Shown: positions 1-9,996, counted from the stretch's first letter. The stretch is DNA of 64,000 nt from Mariprofundus ferrooxydans PV-1 (GCF_000153765.1 NZ_DS022295.1:980594-1044593), one strand, 5' to 3'. The notes: a model not told the origin generated them from the letters alone. Numbers and translations are program-made.

Positions 1-566
1 AGCAACACAACACCCTGATCGCCCAGTTGGGCAAAGCGGTGCAGTGCTGTTGCACGTCCGTCAATCGGTGCCGGATCAAATTTAAAATCACCGGTATGAA
101 TCACCACACCCAGAACGGTATGAATAGCCACGGATACTGCATCCATGATCGAATGGGTCACCGGAACACCTTCCACCTGAAACGGTCCGATGGGAATGGT
201 CGTGCCATCTTCGGGCAGTGCCCGCAGATCACCCTTATAGTTTGTTTCAGACAGTTTGGACCTTACCAGCGCCAGCGTCACTTCGGTGCCATACACCGGC
301 AGCTTCAATCGCGGCAGCAGAATCGGCACGCCACCGATATGATCTTCATGGCCATGTGTCAGTATCAACGCATGAATCTTCAGCCCCAGCTCATCAAGCG
401 CTGCGATATCCGGCACCACGATATCCACACCATGCTGACCCGGCTCCGGAAAGCCCATACCGCAATCAACAATCACTGCATCATCATCGACGGCGTAAAC
501 CATCATATTTTTGCCAAATTCTCCTACGCCACCAAATGGAAAACAGCGAAGCACCGGATCAGTCAT
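1..566 (-). CDS. rnj: Ribonuclease J, N-terminal part (cut by window edge)
   Basis: Metallo-beta-lactamase/beta-CASP exo- and endoribonuclease acting in cytoplasmic RNA turnover. My own translation of the minus strand from ATG at 566 gives 188 codons beginning MTDPVLRCFPFGGVGEFGKN, the usual RNase J opening (GG-GE-GKN). The zinc-binding motif HGHEDH lies at residues 71-76. AAGGAGA at 571-577 sits at normal spacing and fixes the start. The frame is open to base 1, so the rest of the catalytic core, the beta-CASP insert and the C-terminus lie outside the window. The next gene upstream, pyrE, is on the same strand. RNase J is patchily distributed in proteobacteria and is absent from E. coli. Confidence 0.9.
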   Translation of the reverse strand, partial: MTDPVLRCFPFGGVGEFGKNMMVYAVDDDAVIVDCGMGFPEPGQHGVDIVVPDIAALDELGLKIHALILTHGHEDHIGGVPILLPRLKLPVYGTEVTLALVRSKLSETNYKGDLRALPEDGTTIPIGPFQVEGVPVTHSIMDAVSVAIHTVLGVVIHTGDFKFDPAPIDGRATALHRFAQLGDQGVVL

Positions 567-647
567 GTAATCTCCTTGTAAAGGCTAATCATTTCATCTG
601 TTACGCGGGTTGCCGTGTGCCTTGTCACAGCTCACCCATCAATCTGT

Positions 648-1229
648 TTATGCTGCGCCGCGACTACCCGGTTTAATAGCCGGCACTCCGCCATCAACAC
701 ACAGCGGGCAGGCATCGGCCGCATAGGTTTCCACATCCAGCGTCAGGGCTGTCGCATACGGTACATCAAATCGCCCTTCGACTCCCGGCGCACGATCCAC
801 CACAGCCAATACCTTCACAGGCACACCACCATGCTCACGCACCACGACCATACACTCACGAACGGAGCCACCCGTGGTAATCACATCTTCAACCACCAGC
901 AATCTGCTGCCTTCAGGGATGGAAAAACCGCGTCGCAGCTGCATCTCCCCCTCCTTGCGTTCGGTAAACAGAAAAGGCTTGTTCAACTGACGCGCCACTT
1001 CCTGGCCGATTACCAGGCCGCCGATGGCCGGCGACACCACCATATCAACCGTGGATGCATCCACCTTTTTGACCAGCTCACGCGCCAGTTCCGTAGCATT
1101 ATTCAAATCCATCAGCACCAGGGCCGATTGCAAATATCGCGCAGAGTGGCGACCACTGGAGAGAATAAAATGGCCATTGAGCAAAGCTCCGGCTTTTTCA
1201 TACATGGCCAACATATCCTGTTCGTTCAT
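648..1229 (-). CDS. pyrE: Orotate phosphoribosyltransferase
   Basis: Converts orotate and PRPP to orotidine 5'-phosphate in de novo pyrimidine synthesis; cytoplasmic dimer. At 193 aa it has normal PyrE length. The PRPP-binding loop VVEDVITTGGS is at residues 112-122, and the N-terminal GHFILSSGRHS segment is also typical. It lies about 80 bp upstream of the RNase J gene on the same strand and could be co-transcribed with it. No leader or attenuator was recognised. The function is secure from the motif and the length. Confidence 0.96.
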   Translation of the reverse strand: MNEQDMLAMYEKAGALLNGHFILSSGRHSARYLQSALVLMDLNNATELARELVKKVDASTVDMVVSPAIGGLVIGQEVARQLNKPFLFTERKEGEMQLRRGFSIPEGSRLLVVEDVITTGGSVRECMVVVREHGGVPVKVLAVVDRAPGVEGRFDVPYATALTLDVETYAADACPLCVDGGVPAIKPGSRGAA

Positions 1230-1397
1230 TCACACCCCTCATCTCTGGTCAGTTCGGGCGATAGCCTGACTGCCACAATATTTTGCGGCAGTGTAACAGC
1301 TTCATCCTTGCGGCAGAACCTTACACCTTGAATCAGGTCTGTACGCTATTAATTTCTATACTGATAACAGGGCGAAGACGGGGCGGATACCGCCTGT

Positions 1398-3452
1398 TTA
1401 ATGATAGGTATACGTCACCTGGGCATAATAGCGTTGCGGTATTCTGGCAGCGTAGCCGACAATACTATCCGTATTGCTCTGGTATGAAGCCTGCAGCATA
1501 TCCTGCCCGACCAGACTGACCTCCAGGTATTCAACCGGCTTCCAGGCCAGTCTCATGTCCAGGCGGTGATATCCGTGAATGTCGCCCTCACGAAAGGGGC
1601 CGGTAAAATAGAGATTCGCATCGAACTCGATCCCCTTAACCGGATTCACGCCAACACCCAGATGAAAACGATTGGCCGGATCCTGCCCCTTGTTCGAGCG
1701 CACTGTCCAGATAGTTTCACCATCCTTGACCGGGTAATCCGTGTAAACCTGATGCAGGTAGGTATAGGAGCCTTTCAGCGTTAGCCACTGCCATGGATTG
1801 TAGCGAAAATTAGCTTCAAAGCCATCGCCTTCTCCATTGAGGACATTGGTCAGGTACTCCGGAATGATACCGTTAATAATATAGGGGTTGGTTGCACTGC
1901 GATTCTGCCATGTATCCAGCACACCTTTATAGCGGATCTTGAAAGCGGTAAGTTCGATCAGGCTCTCCTCCACCGGACGCAGGCGGGCCCCCACCTCATA
2001 GGAGAGCACCTTTTCTGTTCTGGCAACGCCTGAACCAATCTGTCGCACCAGCTTGCCTGCGGAACTTTTCAGATTCCACCGCAGTCCGTTTTCCATGTCG
2101 TTGGGGGTACGCGCCGCCTGCGATGCGGATACCCACAGGGCCCAGTTATCATCGGATACAATGGCTCGGGCACTCGGCTGGTAGACCCAACCGGTGTAGG
2201 AGTTACGCTCCATCTTCATGCCACCGATAATACGAAACAGACCGTCAAACAGACGCAGTTCATCATTGATGAAAAAAGAGGCCAGTTTGGTGGTACGACT
2301 GGGTAGCTGAAATTGCGGTGTATTGTGCATGCGCGTCCGCAAGCGGCGGATATTCGTACCCAAAGAAATATTCTGACTCAGCACATTATTAAAATCGACC
2401 TGAAAATCGCCGTCAAAGGTCTCTTTCTGCTCACGCATAATCTGCGTATGCAATTTATACTGATCGTAAAACAGCTGTCCCTTGAACAGGATGTCCGGTA
2501 CAAGCTCTTTCTCCAGGCGAAAGACCATATTCTTGCCGTTGAAACCGTTCAAACCTCTGTATTCCCGGGCAGGCTGGACCGGAAGGGTAACAATCGGCAT
2601 CCAGTAGTTAGCCACCCCGGTTTTTACCTGATAGGCATCACCGTGCAGGGTAATCCGGGTCGTTGCACCCGCATCCCAGTCCATGCGGAATCCCTGTTGA
2701 TTCACACGCCTGAAATCAGGTGTATTTTGACCAGCCGGGTAGACAGTCAGATGCGAGAGCCCCCCATGCGTAGGTAGTCCGCCACCACGCAACTCATTCA
2801 TGGCATACACCCTGTAATCCAGGTTGCCTGCATGCGAGCCGAAACTGATATTACCGAAACCCTTGTCGGTCGTACCGCCACCGCCGGTGATACGCAGCCC
2901 CTGCGTTGCGCCGGAATTTTTGGTGATAATATTGATCACACCGTTGACGGCATTGGATCCCCATACAGCGCCGCCGGGGCCGCGCACGATTTCAATGCGC
3001 TCGATATCCTGCAGCGGATAATTCTGCGCCACCCACCAGACACCGGAAAAGGTCGTGGTGTAAATCGGCCGGCCATCCACCATCACCAACAGCAGATCGG
3101 TGAAAAAATCCGTCTGCCCTCGTATGCCGATCTGAAACTGGTTCATATTCGACTGCGACACCTGCAGCCCCGGCGCCAGCCTCAAAGCATCCGGAATACT
3201 TCTGGCACCCGAGCGACGAATATCGTCACTGCTGATGACAAATACGGCGCCAGCCGTCGACATATATTTCTCTTCGTGTTTGGACAGCGTTGTCACTTTG
3301 ACGTTAACGAGATCCTCAATCTTCATCGAGAGCAGATCATCTGCCGAATAGCGATTCGCAGCCGCGACCGCCGTAGCACCAGTCGCCACCATTATTGGCA
3401 GCAGGCATGCAAACATGCAAGACCGTCGAAATACATCGTAACCTGACAGCAT
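1398..3452 (-). CDS. TonB-dependent outer-membrane receptor
   Basis: Outer-membrane beta-barrel with an N-terminal plug, predicted to import a scarce ligand using TonB energy. The chosen ATG at 3452 has an AAGGAGAG ribosome-binding site at 3457-3463 and gives 684 aa; the longer frame to 3494 lacks a convincing site. A signal peptide is visible (hydrophobic CMFACLLPIMVATGATAVAAA). The plug follows, with IRRSGARSIPDALRLAPG and IEIVRGPGGAVWGSNAVNG, and the C-terminus ends in alternating aromatic strands (YYAQVTYTYH). It is the last gene of a unit with a hybrid kinase and a YfiR-family protein, 81 bp downstream of the kinase, so ligand uptake and signalling may be linked. Substrate (iron chelate, cobalamin or sugar) cannot be told. 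Confidence 0.9.
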   Translation of the reverse strand: MLSGYDVFRRSCMFACLLPIMVATGATAVAAANRYSADDLLSMKIEDLVNVKVTTLSKHEEKYMSTAGAVFVISSDDIRRSGARSIPDALRLAPGLQVSQSNMNQFQIGIRGQTDFFTDLLLVMVDGRPIYTTTFSGVWWVAQNYPLQDIERIEIVRGPGGAVWGSNAVNGVINIITKNSGATQGLRITGGGGTTDKGFGNISFGSHAGNLDYRVYAMNELRGGGLPTHGGLSHLTVYPAGQNTPDFRRVNQQGFRMDWDAGATTRITLHGDAYQVKTGVANYWMPIVTLPVQPAREYRGLNGFNGKNMVFRLEKELVPDILFKGQLFYDQYKLHTQIMREQKETFDGDFQVDFNNVLSQNISLGTNIRRLRTRMHNTPQFQLPSRTTKLASFFINDELRLFDGLFRIIGGMKMERNSYTGWVYQPSARAIVSDDNWALWVSASQAARTPNDMENGLRWNLKSSAGKLVRQIGSGVARTEKVLSYEVGARLRPVEESLIELTAFKIRYKGVLDTWQNRSATNPYIINGIIPEYLTNVLNGEGDGFEANFRYNPWQWLTLKGSYTYLHQVYTDYPVKDGETIWTVRSNKGQDPANRFHLGVGVNPVKGIEFDANLYFTGPFREGDIHGYHRLDMRLAWKPVEYLEVSLVGQDMLQASYQSNTDSIVGYAARIPQRYYAQVTYTYH

Positions 3453-3533
3453 CCCCTCTCCTTGTGTTGGCGTCAACCCGAGATAAACCAGCAATTCTCA
3501 GGCCAAAACCTGGCCGTTCTGCCGAAAAACAGT

Positions 3534-6245
3534 TCAACCCCTGTTTGCCAAATCCATCAACATCTCACTCAATACATTCAGTGAAAACGGTTTTTGCAGA
3601 AATCCGCTTGGCTGAACCTCATCAAACATGTCTGCAACGCTTTCATGACGGTAACCGCTGCAGATAAATACCGGCAGCGATACGTCCAGATCACGCAACT
3701 GTTTCAGCGCCTCTTTCCCACCCATCACCGGCATCGTCATATCCAGCAACACCACATCAATCTCCTGCCGATGCCTGCGGAACACGTCTACAGCCTCCTT
3801 GCCGTCTGCCGCCAACATCACCTTACACCCCAGTCGCCCCAACAGGCGCTCAACCACTTTTCTGACCATCATTTCATCATCAACAACCAGTATGGTACGG
3901 GACAGGTTATGCGGCCTCACGGTTTTATCATCTGCTGTCACCTGATCAGCATCATCGCTGACACTGACCGGCAACAGGATTTTAAAACAGGTACCACTCC
4001 CCGGTTTACTATCGATCTGAATCGTGCCGCCATGCGCACGCACAATACCGAGCACGGCGCTCATACCCAGACCGCGTCCGGTAAACTTGGTGGTGAAAAA
4101 CGGATCGAATATTTTTCCCATCGTGGCTTTATCCATGCCGCAGCCGTTGTCGGTCACCTCCAACAGGACATACTCACCCGGTTCACGTATGGCATCGATA
4201 TAGGGGCACGCTAACGCCTTACTGTCAGCCTCAATCACCGTGGTCATGATCGTGATATCGCCCTGCTTCTCTTCACCGATGCTTTCCGCTGCATTGGTCA
4301 CCAGATTCATAATAATCTGTTGCATCTGGGTTTTATCCGCACATACAGATGGCAATACGTTCGACAACTCCAGCTTCAATGAGATGTTTTTTGATATCGA
4401 TATATCAATAAGCTGGAGTTCCTTTTCAACCAGCGTTGTTATATTCACTTCGCTTTTTACAAACATACCCTGACCGGAATACGCCAGCATCTGTTTGCAT
4501 AAATCCGCCGCCCGGGCAGATCCGCCAATAATGTTCTTCAACTCCTGCTGCACGGGCAGGCCATCAAGCGCATTGAATTGCGCCAATTCCGCATTCCCCA
4601 TAATGGCCGCCAGGATATTATTGAAGTCATGTGCTATACCGCCAGCGAGTATGCCCAGCGACTCCAGCCGTTGCACATGGGTCATCTTGTTTTCCATCTC
4701 CTGTTTCTGCAAATCGGCCTGAACCAGCTGGCTGATATCGCGCAACACTCCCTCTACACCCGTCACTTTACCCTGTTCATCTTTCATCACGCGGGCAGAG
4801 ATCGAGGCCCATATGGCATGGCCGGATTTGTGTTTGAGCTGAACCTTCTGGTTGATGATTGCCCCGTCGTGCTGCCGCAACGCATCGGCCAGTTGCGTAA
4901 ACTGCTGTCCATCTACGGATAATGCCTGAAGAGAGAGGCCGGCAATTTCAGATGGCTGATAACCCAGCAGGGAGAAGACCGATGCCGAGGCCCGCTCTAC
5001 AACGCCATCAGCACGAATGCGGTAGTAGGTATCGATCATATTATCCAGCGTCGACTGCAACTCATCTTTGGTCGCCTGCAATGCCGCTGTACGTTTGGCT
5101 ACCCGTTGCTCCAGGAGCTGGTTGTTTTTCTCCAGCACCTGCTCCACATTTTTTTGTTCTGTAATGTCGACAAAGGCACTGAACAGGGCCGGAGCACCTT
5201 CAAATCTCATCACATTCATCGACAGTGAAATCCAGAAGGGTTTGTCATTGACGCCGACCACCTCCAGTTCATAGCCATGAATCTCACCCTCTGTTTCCAG
5301 CGTCTGCATCAATTGCTGGCGTTGCTCCGGATGTTGATAAAAGTCAGGAGCACTGAACCGCCCGGAAACGCCGTCCGTAACCACCCCAAACAGCTTTAGC
5401 GCCGCCTGATTATAAAACAGCAAGTGCCCGTCTGACGGGCGCGTAATGATCACCGGTACAGGAGCCAGCTCAACAATCGTACGAAAGCGCTCCTCACTCT
5501 GTTGCAGGTGCTTATGATGCTCTTCAGCCTCGCTAAAGCTGTGCTCGATTTCTGCCGCCATCTGATCAAATCCGACCAGCAGCTCTTCTGTTTCCCTGTT
5601 AAATGCAGGGTTCGTCGTGCGCAGGCTGTAATCGCCATCAACACTCATCTGTCGCATCAATTTTGCCAGCGCACTGATGGGCTCAGCGATTTTGTGTTGC
5701 AACCTGGAGGCCAGCACCAGTCCGACAACAAGACAGCCGAGCATTGTCAGAACTACTGTCATTATGCCGGCAAACCGGTTCTCCTGCATGTGGTTAAGAA
5801 CGGATTTCAGATAAATAACACCCACAGGTCGACCTTTATGCATAACAACCCGATACAGAGACAGCTTCCCACCTCCATAGGCACTGCTATTGCTGTTCTG
5901 AAAAGTGACCGGCCCGGTACTATCTGCATGATCACCTTTGGCACGGTAGTTATACAGAGTCTTCCCGTCAGCGGTAAACAGTGTTACGACCGATATATCC
6001 GTGTCAAATTGCATGCTTTGCAACAGCTCTCCCGCCAGCTGCCGATCATTAAACATCAAAGCCGGCTTGACTGCCGCACCTATAATCTCGCTCTCGACAG
6101 TCAACACGCGTTCAGCTTCTCTCTCATGCAGCACCTGATCGTATGAGATCCACACCCCACCCATAAGCAGCACGATAAACCCCAATGCAAGCACAAAATA
6201 GAGCTGGAGCTGATGCTTGATAGAAATAGAAGACTCTCTATTCAT
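3534..6245 (-). CDS. CHASE8/HAMP/PAS hybrid sensor histidine kinase with receiver
   Basis: Inner-membrane hybrid kinase of 903 aa. Order: membrane segment about 15-33; a periplasmic domain resembling CHASE8, the sensor domain of YfiN-type cyclases (AVKPALMFNDRQLAGELL); membrane segment about 158-180; HAMP; PAS about 250-360; PAS about 395-505. The histidine kinase core has phospho-acceptor His539 (GGIAHDFNN), N-box MNLVTNAAES and G-boxes DNGCGM and GRGLGMS. A C-terminal receiver has Asp789/790, acceptor Asp835 and Lys885. It overlaps the upstream YfiR-family gene by 8 bp, which implies translational coupling. By analogy with YfiR repression of YfiN, the neighbour may control this kinase through the CHASE8 domain. 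No separate cognate response regulator is adjacent. Confidence 0.93.
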   Translation of the reverse strand: MNRESSISIKHQLQLYFVLALGFIVLLMGGVWISYDQVLHEREAERVLTVESEIIGAAVKPALMFNDRQLAGELLQSMQFDTDISVVTLFTADGKTLYNYRAKGDHADSTGPVTFQNSNSSAYGGGKLSLYRVVMHKGRPVGVIYLKSVLNHMQENRFAGIMTVVLTMLGCLVVGLVLASRLQHKIAEPISALAKLMRQMSVDGDYSLRTTNPAFNRETEELLVGFDQMAAEIEHSFSEAEEHHKHLQQSEERFRTIVELAPVPVIITRPSDGHLLFYNQAALKLFGVVTDGVSGRFSAPDFYQHPEQRQQLMQTLETEGEIHGYELEVVGVNDKPFWISLSMNVMRFEGAPALFSAFVDITEQKNVEQVLEKNNQLLEQRVAKRTAALQATKDELQSTLDNMIDTYYRIRADGVVERASASVFSLLGYQPSEIAGLSLQALSVDGQQFTQLADALRQHDGAIINQKVQLKHKSGHAIWASISARVMKDEQGKVTGVEGVLRDISQLVQADLQKQEMENKMTHVQRLESLGILAGGIAHDFNNILAAIMGNAELAQFNALDGLPVQQELKNIIGGSARAADLCKQMLAYSGQGMFVKSEVNITTLVEKELQLIDISISKNISLKLELSNVLPSVCADKTQMQQIIMNLVTNAAESIGEEKQGDITIMTTVIEADSKALACPYIDAIREPGEYVLLEVTDNGCGMDKATMGKIFDPFFTTKFTGRGLGMSAVLGIVRAHGGTIQIDSKPGSGTCFKILLPVSVSDDADQVTADDKTVRPHNLSRTILVVDDEMMVRKVVERLLGRLGCKVMLAADGKEAVDVFRRHRQEIDVVLLDMTMPVMGGKEALKQLRDLDVSLPVFICSGYRHESVADMFDEVQPSGFLQKPFSLNVLSEMLMDLANRG

Positions 6246-6816
6246 GATCTCTCCCTATGATCTCACCGAGTTGCAACAGTTGCGCACTGATATAGAGGCC
6301 CGAACGATTCACGGCCTGTAAATTGACTACAAAGGTGAGTTTTTTATTGTCATATCTGATTTCGATCATGCCGCCATGCGCGGCGAAACCCGGAATATCT
6401 GAAATAGTGAGAACGGGATGCCCTGCCACCAGGTCCAGCAGACGCGGATAATCATCACGCTCGCCTGATCCAATGAACAGAGCGGATGCAGCGCTGATAC
6501 AGCTATCGGTCGCACAGGATTCAACGCTAAGTCCGATCTCTCTGGCGGCTTTTTTCTCCGCGATCGACTGCATGGTTGAAAGGATGTCACGATCACCCAG
6601 CACAAGTAGCTTTACGTCGGAACCACGCTTCAGACCGGTCCGCAGTGGCCAGTCGGTAAAACGGATAAAGTTAAAGATATAAACAGCTTTCAGGTCGTTA
6701 ACGCCAGCCTTTACATCCTCTTGGGCAAAGAGAGTTGAGGCACAGGCGAAAATCAACACCGCACACAAAAGCGTATAAAGTGAAGCAACAAAAGAGTGTC
6801 TGAAATGATTATTCAA
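6238..6816 (-). CDS. YfiR-family (DUF4154) periplasmic protein
   Basis: A 192-aa secreted protein of the YfiR/DUF4154 family. It has an N-terminal hydrophobic signal (TLLCAVLIFACASTLFA), then the family hallmark AVYIFNFIRFTDWP and a conserved C-terminal stretch with DNKKLTFVVNLQAVNRSGL. Two cysteines near the middle (CATDSC) could form the disulfide known from YfiR. In Pseudomonas YfiR is the periplasmic inhibitor of the CHASE8 diguanylate cyclase YfiN; here the next gene is a CHASE8-like histidine kinase. The inferred role is periplasmic (perhaps redox or envelope-stress) control of that kinase. It is the first gene of the three-gene unit. Confidence 0.88.
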   Translation of the reverse strand: MNNHFRHSFVASLYTLLCAVLIFACASTLFAQEDVKAGVNDLKAVYIFNFIRFTDWPLRTGLKRGSDVKLLVLGDRDILSTMQSIAEKKAAREIGLSVESCATDSCISAASALFIGSGERDDYPRLLDLVAGHPVLTISDIPGFAAHGGMIEIRYDNKKLTFVVNLQAVNRSGLYISAQLLQLGEIIGRDHE

Positions 6817-7451
6817 GGACCAGCCCTCACAGAGAGAGCAGACATGGGTGAAGCCGGAGATAACACACGGGCGGCCAGCGAACCAAACAAGGCATCGAGG
6901 TCGTTTAAACCCATCAGCATACCATACATCAGGCCATGATGTCAGAGACAGACAAACTGATCATATACAACATCATATCTTCTCCAAATGACATCCATCA
7001 TGGTTTTCGCACAAGACTATAGTTGATAAAACTATGCACGACTATTCACAAACGTAAAGTATTGAGCCTGTCACAGTGCTGGCGTTCACATCAAGACCTC
7101 AATGGCCGCTACTTTGAAAACAATTCACAGTTAACACCGGATCCCGGCGGCATCACCCCCGCTGCCTGAGCAATAGCTACGGAAAAACTGAGTGACCCAA
7201 TCACCCGTAAACAGCATGCCGACACAACAGGCAGTCATGCTTATTTATTCACCACATAAGGTCTGACGATGGCCATATAAACGTTGAAAACAGGTATGAT
7301 AAGGCACAAACACCCATGGCATGATCGTTGCTATTTAACATTATTATGTGCTTCTCCACCTTTATCCAAAGCATGCAGCGTTCCACCCTGCCATAAGCAG
7401 AAACTCCCGCTGCAACTAAGAGGAGAAATCCGCACAGGGAGGAGACGCGCC
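6817..7451. other. Divergent intergenic region, 635 bp
   Basis: Lies between the divergent yfiR-like and ATP-grasp units, so it should carry both promoters; none could be assigned with confidence. A possible folded element lies at about 7125-7195. Its outer arms are TCA-CAGTT and AACTG-AG-TGA with a two-base bulge, and an inner hairpin pairs GGCGGC (7146-7151) with GCTGCC (7161-7166). It matches no riboswitch consensus I know. An in-frame extension of the downstream ORF back to 7284 has no family similarity and is disregarded. No other gene is seen. Confidence 0.4.
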
Positions 7452-8927
7452 ATGTTCGATATAAGCGATGCCGCACCGTTTGATGAAGCTTTTGGCGAAT
7501 CCGGAGCCGTACGTGATGAATATGTTGCGGCCTATAACTATTTCTCACAGAAGGGCGTGTCCGGCATCGAACACATGCAGCAAAGCGCCGACCTTTCCCT
7601 GCTGAATCAGGGCGTCACGTTCACCGTCTACTCCGATGCGCGCGGTACGGAAAAAATATTCCCCTACGACCTGATGCCCCGTCTGATCACGGCAACCGAG
7701 TGGGCCCGTATCGAGGCCGGTATCATCCAGCGCATCACCGCATTAAACCTGTTTCTCGAAGATATCTATCACGATCAGAACATTCTGCGTAGCGGATTGA
7801 TTCCGGCTTCCCAGATTCTGGGCTCAAACCTGTACTGCCGCGAAATGTCGGGACTCGACCCTGCCGGAGGCATACACATACATATTGCCGGAGTTGACCT
7901 GATTCGCAATCAGGATGGCGAATTCATGGTGCTGGAAGACAACCTGCGCTGCCCGTCCGGCGTCTCCTATGTGGTTGAAAATCGTATGGTCAGCAGTCGC
8001 ATTATGCCCGAATTGCTCGGCAGCTATCGTGTCCGGCCCGTCAGCCAGTATCCACAGATGCTATTTGAGGCCCTTGCCTCATTCTCCGGCGAGAATAAGC
8101 CGGTGATCGCCCTGCTCACTCCCGGCGTCTATAACTCGGCCTATTTCGAGCATGCATTTCTGGCCTCCCAGATGGGGGCGCAACTGGTGCAAGGACAAGA
8201 TCTGCTGGTGAACAACGATATTCTGTATATGAAATCTACTCGCGGCATTCAGCGCATTGATGTGCTCTACCTGCGCCTGGATACCGAATTCATCGACCCG
8301 CTTGTATTTCGTCCGGACTCCCTGCTTGGCGTACCGGGTCTGATGCACGCCTACCGTGCCGGCAATGTCACGCTGGCCAATGCGCCGGGTAATGGCGTCG
8401 CCGATGACAAGTCGCTCTACGCCTACACTCCCGATATCATACGCTACTATCTGGGCGAAGATCCGATCCTTCCGATTGTCCCCACCTATCTGGGCTCCCG
8501 CCCTGCGGATCTGGCCTATATGCTGGACAACCTCGACAAACTGGTACTCAAGCCGACCGATGCTTCCGGCGGCTACGGCATTCTGGTAGGCAGCCATGCC
8601 AGCAAGCAGGAACTGGCCGAATTCAAAGCCAAACTAAAGGCGGAGCCAGCCCATTATATTGGCCAGCCCATTCAACAGCTATCCACTCACCCCAGTTTTC
8701 TGGAACAGGATAACAGCAAGAAATTTTGCGCGCGTCATATCGACCTGCGCCCGTTTGCCGTTTGCAGTGCAGATGGCACCGTCAGGGTACTCTCCGGCGG
8801 ACTTACCCGCGTAGCGCTCAGACGCGGCAGCCTCGTGGTCAACTCGTCTCAGGGCGGGGGCAGCAAGGATACCTGGGTACTTTATCCGGATAGCGCCGAT
8901 ACGGCGCCAGGGGGGCAACATGCTTAG
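7452..8927 (+). CDS. Circularly permuted ATP-grasp protein (COG2308 type)
   Basis: Predicted ATP-dependent amide/peptide-bond ligase of 491 aa. The start at 7452 is supported by GGGAGGAG just upstream and by the family-typical opening. Characteristic segments are VLEDNLRCPSGVSYVVENR, LKPTDASGGYGILVG and CARHIDLRPFAV, with GGLTRVAL near the end, all hallmarks of the circularly permuted ATP-grasp family (old DUF404/DUF407). The stop overlaps the alpha-E gene by 8 bp and a transglutaminase-like gene follows. This three-gene association has been described in comparative genomics as a predicted peptide-synthesis and processing system; the substrate is unknown. It is probably cytoplasmic, with no signal or membrane segment. 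Confidence 0.92.
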   Translation: MFDISDAAPFDEAFGESGAVRDEYVAAYNYFSQKGVSGIEHMQQSADLSLLNQGVTFTVYSDARGTEKIFPYDLMPRLITATEWARIEAGIIQRITALNLFLEDIYHDQNILRSGLIPASQILGSNLYCREMSGLDPAGGIHIHIAGVDLIRNQDGEFMVLEDNLRCPSGVSYVVENRMVSSRIMPELLGSYRVRPVSQYPQMLFEALASFSGENKPVIALLTPGVYNSAYFEHAFLASQMGAQLVQGQDLLVNNDILYMKSTRGIQRIDVLYLRLDTEFIDPLVFRPDSLLGVPGLMHAYRAGNVTLANAPGNGVADDKSLYAYTPDIIRYYLGEDPILPIVPTYLGSRPADLAYMLDNLDKLVLKPTDASGGYGILVGSHASKQELAEFKAKLKAEPAHYIGQPIQQLSTHPSFLEQDNSKKFCARHIDLRPFAVCSADGTVRVLSGGLTRVALRRGSLVVNSSQGGGSKDTWVLYPDSADTAPGGQHA

Positions 8928-9957
8928 CCGCACAGCACACAGCCTGTACCAACTGGGCTTTCTGATCGAACGCACAGAAAACATCGCCCGTATCCTTGAT
9001 GTAAACAGTCGCATGAGTGTGGAGCACGAAGTCTTTTCCGAGCTGGATGTCTGGTCCCCTATCCTGGAAATCACCGATAATATGGACAACTTTGAAGAGC
9101 ACTACGGTGAGATATGCGAGGCCAGTGTGGTTCGCCTGTTACTGGCTGACAGTGACAACCCCTACAGCGTTCGCGCCTGCCTGCTCAATGCCCGTGAAAT
9201 CGCCCGCTCGGTACGCGAATTGATATCCGAAGAGATCTGGCTGCATATCAACCTGTTCTTTCACGAAATGGAACGTGAGTTCTCCGGGGGCGAGCTGCGC
9301 AGATGGCAGCACTTCAGTGAAAAAGTGCACATGTTTGCCAACGCATTCCATGGCATGATTTACAATACCATGGTGCGTGGCGATGCATGGCAGTTTATGC
9401 GTCTGGGTTTCGGGCTGGAACGGGCCCGCATGATTCCGCGCATTCTGCAAATTAAATATCATATGCTGCTGCCGTCACCAGAGGCTGTCGGCAGTCCGCT
9501 GGACATTCATCAGTGGCAGGCACTGCTGCGCTCTGTTTCCGGCTATGAAGCCTACAGGCGGCTCTATCAGGCCAGAATTGAACCGGCAAAAGTGGTAAAT
9601 CTGCTGCTTCTGAATCCCGGCTTTCCCCGCTCGCTCCACTTCGGCATACGCGAGGTATCGCTGGCACTACGCGAAATCGGTATGTATAATGAAGATCAAT
9701 ACAGGCTCTATCAGCATACTGAACGTTTTCTGGATGATCTGCGCGGCGGCGCAGCCAGCGAAGATATTATTGCCATGGGATTGAATGACTATCTCTCTAC
9801 AGTCAACCAACGCTGTAAAACACTCGCATTGATGATCAACAAGACATTCTTCGATACCATTACCGTGACACTGACCGATCAGCAATCCGGCAGTTTAACC
9901 ATTCAGATTCCCCAACAGCAGCAGATACAACTGTATACTGAACAGCAGGCAGGATAA
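8920..9957 (+). CDS. Alpha-E domain protein (DUF403)
   Basis: All-helical alpha-E protein of 345 aa. It opens with MLSRTAHSLYQLGFLIERTENIAR, which matches the family start pattern (LSR-A-L-W-ERAEN-AR). Further family landmarks are FANAFHGMIYNTMVRGDAWQF and the LGFGLERARMI segment. The biochemical role is not established; it is inferred to be a partner of the ATP-grasp ligase because the two genes nearly always adjoin. Here its start lies 8 bp inside the ATP-grasp gene, so translation is coupled. No signal peptide or transmembrane segment is visible. Confidence 0.9.
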   Translation: MLSRTAHSLYQLGFLIERTENIARILDVNSRMSVEHEVFSELDVWSPILEITDNMDNFEEHYGEICEASVVRLLLADSDNPYSVRACLLNAREIARSVRELISEEIWLHINLFFHEMEREFSGGELRRWQHFSEKVHMFANAFHGMIYNTMVRGDAWQFMRLGFGLERARMIPRILQIKYHMLLPSPEAVGSPLDIHQWQALLRSVSGYEAYRRLYQARIEPAKVVNLLLLNPGFPRSLHFGIREVSLALREIGMYNEDQYRLYQHTERFLDDLRGGAASEDIIAMGLNDYLSTVNQRCKTLALMINKTFFDTITVTLTDQQSGSLTIQIPQQQQIQLYTEQQAG

Positions 9958-9996
9958 AATCATGAAACTGTCTGATTCGACCCCCAGGGAGCATAT

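Noticed and set aside
7120..7200. c-di-GMP or cobalamin riboswitch
   Set aside because: The conserved cores of neither class are present on either strand.
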